In this document: piece by piece, positions 6,392 to 8,914 of the stretch | How the letters are laid out: the number at the start of each line of letters is the position of its first letter | Position numbering within the stretch: position 1 is the first letter of the stretch | Program-made: the position numbers and the translations under genes | Notes under the pieces: generated by a model | Database searches by the model: none | The model's input: only the letters and a program-made list of their open reading frames with translations | Told to the model about the DNA's origin: nothing | NCBI GenBank assembly: GCA_964569425.1 | Contig: CAZMVD010000157.1 | Coordinates: forward strand, 1 to 8,914 | Direction: 5' to 3' | Source of the DNA: JACQXM01 sp964569425 | GTDB taxonomy: Bacteria; Planctomycetota; Phycisphaerae; UBA1845 | Length of the DNA: 8,914 nt

Positions 6392-8842
6392 ATGTGGCGG
6401 CGGCACCGGTGGGCCATTGTGCATCTGATTTGCATTGTCGGAGTCACTGCGCTGTGCACGACGCCGGCGCGGGGTGCTGCGCTCCTGGAGGTCAACGTGA
6501 CCCGTGTGGGCATGCCGGCGCTTCCCGGGGGAGACGTGATACGCAACAGCGCGTGGGCGCCGGTCATCGTGGATGTGTCGCTGCTCGAGGGCGCGAGCTT
6601 CGACGGAACGCTGCGCGTGGCCCAGACGGACATCGACGGTGACGAAGCTTACGACAGTGTCGAGGTGCACCTGCGGCAGGAGACCGGGGGGTCGCAGCGA
6701 TATTATCTGTACGTGGTGGCCAATGCGGTGCGCGGCGATCCGCTGTTTCGCGTCGAAGTGCGCGGGATGGAGGGGGAGACCGTTCGGGTGGCATCGCAGG
6801 GGGAGCTGGGGAGTTTTGCCGTACCTTCGCAGCAGCCCCGGGTGTTGCCGGACGAAGACCTGCTGGTGCTGTCGGTTTCCACCGGTACGCTGGGACGGGT
6901 GAAGGACCTGGTGCAGCGGCCGGATGAAAGCGAAGTGAAGCCATTCCGCAGGCCGGTTCACGTGGGGCACGTTGCGCCGGCGGATATTCCGGAGCACTGG
7001 ATCGGGCTGGAAATGGTGGACTTCATCGTCTGGGACGAGGCCGGTCCCGACGACTTCAACGAGCGGCAGCGCGCGGCACTGCTGCATTGGGTACGGCAGG
7101 GTGGAACCCTGTTTATCGCCGCATCGCGCAGCGCGGGGGCCTTCATGCTGGTCGACGCGCTGCGTGAGGTCCTGCCGGTGCAGATCGGCGAAGTGGTGTC
7201 GGTAAGCAACCTTCCGCAGGTGCGCGAGTCGATGCTGGGCCGGCCGGTCAGGGAAGAATGGCAGGAGGAGGATCGAACGCCGTGGTTTCTGGTGAAGTTT
7301 CCTTCGCCGGTTCCCGTGGCCGTGGGCAACGCGCGGCCCGGCGCCGAACAAGTGGCTTTCGAGCCGGACCTGTACTTCGATGTCCCCGGGAAGCCGGGGA
7401 TGCTGCCGGCGGATATCATCACGCGCCGGCGTGTGGGGCGTGGGTCGGTGGTGTTCTCGACGGTGACGCTGCGTGACCTGTTCAGCGCTGCGGGCGGGGC
7501 GGCGGCGTTTTTCACCAAGATTTTCTACCTGGGCACACAGGAGACCGACCTCGGTTTTGCGGCGTTGCCGGTACCATTGTTCGACAAGGTGGTGCGGCCG
7601 ATTTCGTTCGCGACGTCCGGGAGTCTGTACCTGCTGACGGCGAGCCTGGCGTCGGTGGGCTACGTGCTGCTGGCGACGCTGGGCACGTGGAGCCTGTTGG
7701 GGGTGCGCGGCTGGCGGCAGCATAGCTGGTCTGCGTTTGCGCTGGTGGCGTTGGGGACGAGCGTGCTGTGCGTGATGGTGATTCAGGCGGTGCGGGGGTT
7801 CGGCGATACGCTGCACCAGCTTTCCATTGTGGACGCGGACGCGGGAGAGAGCCGGGGCGCCGCATCGGTGTTTTTCGGCCTGCGCACGGCGGGGGACAAG
7901 CGGCTGGACGTATGGCTGCCCGACGATCCGCTGGGGGCGCAGGAGCCACAGGCCACCAACGTTTTTTTGCGTGCGTTTGCGGGCGACCCCGATGCGTCCA
8001 AGCCCGCGACCACGTATGTGGACCCGGGTGAGTATCGCCTGGAGCCGGGGAGCGCGGTGGTGAATGACGTTCGGGTGCGGGCCACGCTCAAGCAGTTCGA
8101 GGGATGGTGGCAGGGTTCGCTGGGGGGGAAATTTTCAGCGCAACTGGCGACGCGCGGGGGGCGCATTCGCGAAGATAGTTTCGTGGTGAACGATCTGGGT
8201 GTGACGCTGCGCGACTGCCTGTTGCTGCTGCCGACCAGCCCGCTGGAGAACGCCGCGCAGGCGCGGGCGCATGACACGTATGTGTTCGACATCGGGGATC
8301 TGCCCGCGGACGGCAAGCCCGTGCGGCTGTATGATCGCTGTTACCGCCTCGAACCGACCGAATCGTTCGGACAGTTCATGGCGCGCTCGCGCTTGAGTGA
8401 TGCCCAGCACGAATGGCGCAGCGTGGTCACGCTCATCGGGCTGGGACAGTTTACGCCATACCGCTACGGCGTGGGCGATGAGCGCAAGGCGCTGATGCTG
8501 CTGTCGACCATCGGCGATCTTGACCCTTCGTTGTCGACGGGGGTGCTTGACCAGGTGATGGGGATGAGGACGATTTCGCGCGATCGGCTGCGGCGGCTGG
8601 ACCTGCGCGCGCAGCTTGACGGGGGCCACGCGGGGAAGGGACGGCCGGGCAGTGCGGCACTGATCGGGTATGCCGCGTCGCCGGGCCCGGCGCGGCTGTT
8701 CCGCCGGGAGCACGGTCGAAGTTTTCAGATGATTCTGCCGGAAGAACAGCGGGCGTTGACCATGTACCGGATCCGCATTCCGTTTACCGTGCTGGGCGGC
8801 GGGCCGCCCGCCGGTGAGGATGACGACGGGTTCGGACTGTGA
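6392..8842 (+). CDS. Large envelope protein: signal peptide, GATase-like periplasmic domain, two membrane helices, large C-terminal domain; function unassigned
   Basis: The product is 816 residues from the ATG at 6392, chosen because it puts a textbook signal peptide first (basic MWRRHR, then WAIVHLICIVGVTALC; cleavage plausible after TTPARG, residue 28). A TTG at 6332 would add 20 residues before that signal and is unlikely. Residues 80-88 (DIDGDEAYD) resemble a calcium-binding loop. Residues 209-242 (VDFIVWDEAG ... ALLHWVRQGGTLFIA) follow the strand, helix, 'W-V-x-x-G-G' pattern of glutamine-amidotransferase-like Rossmann folds seen in large bacterial envelope proteins; I see no catalytic Cys-His pair. 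Two adjacent membrane helices (about 411-437 and 446-467) imply both flanking domains are periplasmic. The C-terminal 350 residues are unrecognised and end acidic (GEDDDGFGL). An ABC ATPase gene follows 16 bases later, suggesting an accessory component of an ABC-type export or envelope system. Confidence 0.8.
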   Translation: MWRRHRWAIVHLICIVGVTALCTTPARGAALLEVNVTRVGMPALPGGDVIRNSAWAPVIVDVSLLEGASFDGTLRVAQTDIDGDEAYDSVEVHLRQETGGSQRYYLYVVANAVRGDPLFRVEVRGMEGETVRVASQGELGSFAVPSQQPRVLPDEDLLVLSVSTGTLGRVKDLVQRPDESEVKPFRRPVHVGHVAPADIPEHWIGLEMVDFIVWDEAGPDDFNERQRAALLHWVRQGGTLFIAASRSAGAFMLVDALREVLPVQIGEVVSVSNLPQVRESMLGRPVREEWQEEDRTPWFLVKFPSPVPVAVGNARPGAEQVAFEPDLYFDVPGKPGMLPADIITRRRVGRGSVVFSTVTLRDLFSAAGGAAAFFTKIFYLGTQETDLGFAALPVPLFDKVVRPISFATSGSLYLLTASLASVGYVLLATLGTWSLLGVRGWRQHSWSAFALVALGTSVLCVMVIQAVRGFGDTLHQLSIVDADAGESRGAASVFFGLRTAGDKRLDVWLPDDPLGAQEPQATNVFLRAFAGDPDASKPATTYVDPGEYRLEPGSAVVNDVRVRATLKQFEGWWQGSLGGKFSAQLATRGGRIREDSFVVNDLGVTLRDCLLLLPTSPLENAAQARAHDTYVFDIGDLPADGKPVRLYDRCYRLEPTESFGQFMARSRLSDAQHEWRSVVTLIGLGQFTPYRYGVGDERKALMLLSTIGDLDPSLSTGVLDQVMGMRTISRDRLRRLDLRAQLDGGHAGKGRPGSAALIGYAASPGPARLFRREHGRSFQMILPEEQRALTMYRIRIPFTVLGGGPPAGEDDDGFGL

Positions 8843-8858
8843 AGGGTATGAATCGCGC

Positions 8859-8914
8859 GTGATCGTCCAGACGATCAACCTGACCAAGCGCTACGGCAAG
8901 CTCGTGGCCCTCGA
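8859..8914 (+). CDS. ABC transporter ATP-binding protein (3' partial, N-terminus only)
   Basis: Only 18 codons are in the window. The product begins MIVQTINLTKRYGKLVAL, which matches the first strand and A-loop region (NLTKRYG...AL) of ABC-2-type exporter ATPases; Tyr12 would stack on the ATP adenine. The GTG at 8859 is preferred, with AAGGG at 8842-8846 as a slightly distant Shine-Dalgarno. An in-frame ATG at 8820 would overlap the previous gene by 23 bases and add 13 residues not typical of the family. Walker A and all later motifs lie beyond the edge. The 16-base gap to the upstream envelope-protein gene indicates one operon. Confidence 0.8.
   Translation, partial: MIVQTINLTKRYGKLVAL

Noticed and set aside
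6140..7816. Antisense open frame (558 codons) opposite the envelope protein and its leader
   Set aside because: Rich in Arg, His, Gln and Pro with no recognisable motif. The + strand frame has a signal peptide and membrane helices, so it is the real gene.
1..8914. CRISPR array, insertion sequence or other mobile element
   Set aside because: By eye there are no regularly spaced direct repeats, no transposase or integrase motifs, no terminal inverted repeats, and no abrupt change in composition apart from short intergenic patches.

Overview
The window is about 8.9 kb of GC-rich bacterial DNA. All recognisable genes lie on the + strand, closely packed, and the first and last are cut by the window edges. 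The best taxonomic guess is a planctomycete (Planctomycetota, possibly Phycisphaerae-like). The main evidence is the first gene: a secreted-type aspartic-protease domain followed by two degenerate dockerin/EF-hand repeats ending in an 'FQRCYSG' motif, a C-terminal module common in that phylum. Gram-negative features (a lipobox lipoprotein, a large signal-peptide membrane protein) fit. This is inference from motifs, not a phylogeny.

Layout. (1) 2-679: 3' part of a secreted aspartic protease with a dockerin-like C-terminus. (2) 680-905: intergenic, with a plausible sigma70-type promoter (TTGACG-17-TACATT) and a strong ribosome-binding site. (3) 906-1280: a 124-residue LysM lipoprotein. (4) 1366-3447: full-length RecG, the branched-DNA helicase, with a GTG start behind a near-perfect Shine-Dalgarno. 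(5) 3447-5327: a TrkH/KtrB-type potassium channel subunit that overlaps the recG stop codon by one base and carries an extra N-terminal membrane module of about 150 residues. (6) 5404-6090: a single-RCK KtrA/TrkA-type regulatory subunit. (7) 6091-6391: intergenic, with a perfect 18-bp GC palindrome and a promoter-like element. (8) 6392-8842: an 816-residue envelope protein of unassigned function (signal peptide, Rossmann/GATase-like segment, two membrane helices, large C-terminal domain). (9) 8859 to the edge: the start of an ABC transporter ATPase.

How the genes work together. The two K+ genes form a complete Ktr-type uptake system: TrkH is the pore and TrkA the nucleotide-binding gate. recG and trkH are probably translationally coupled, and lysM-recG-trkH-trkA may be one transcription unit from the promoter before lysM. 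The large envelope protein and the ABC ATPase probably begin a second unit, an ABC-2-type export or envelope system resembling Gld-like arrangements in general layout only.

I see no CRISPR array, insertion sequence, tRNA, rRNA or clear mobile element. Nothing here is convincingly a new defence or mobile system. The least understood items are the 816-residue protein with its ABC partner, the N-terminal extension of TrkH, and the protease-dockerin architecture.
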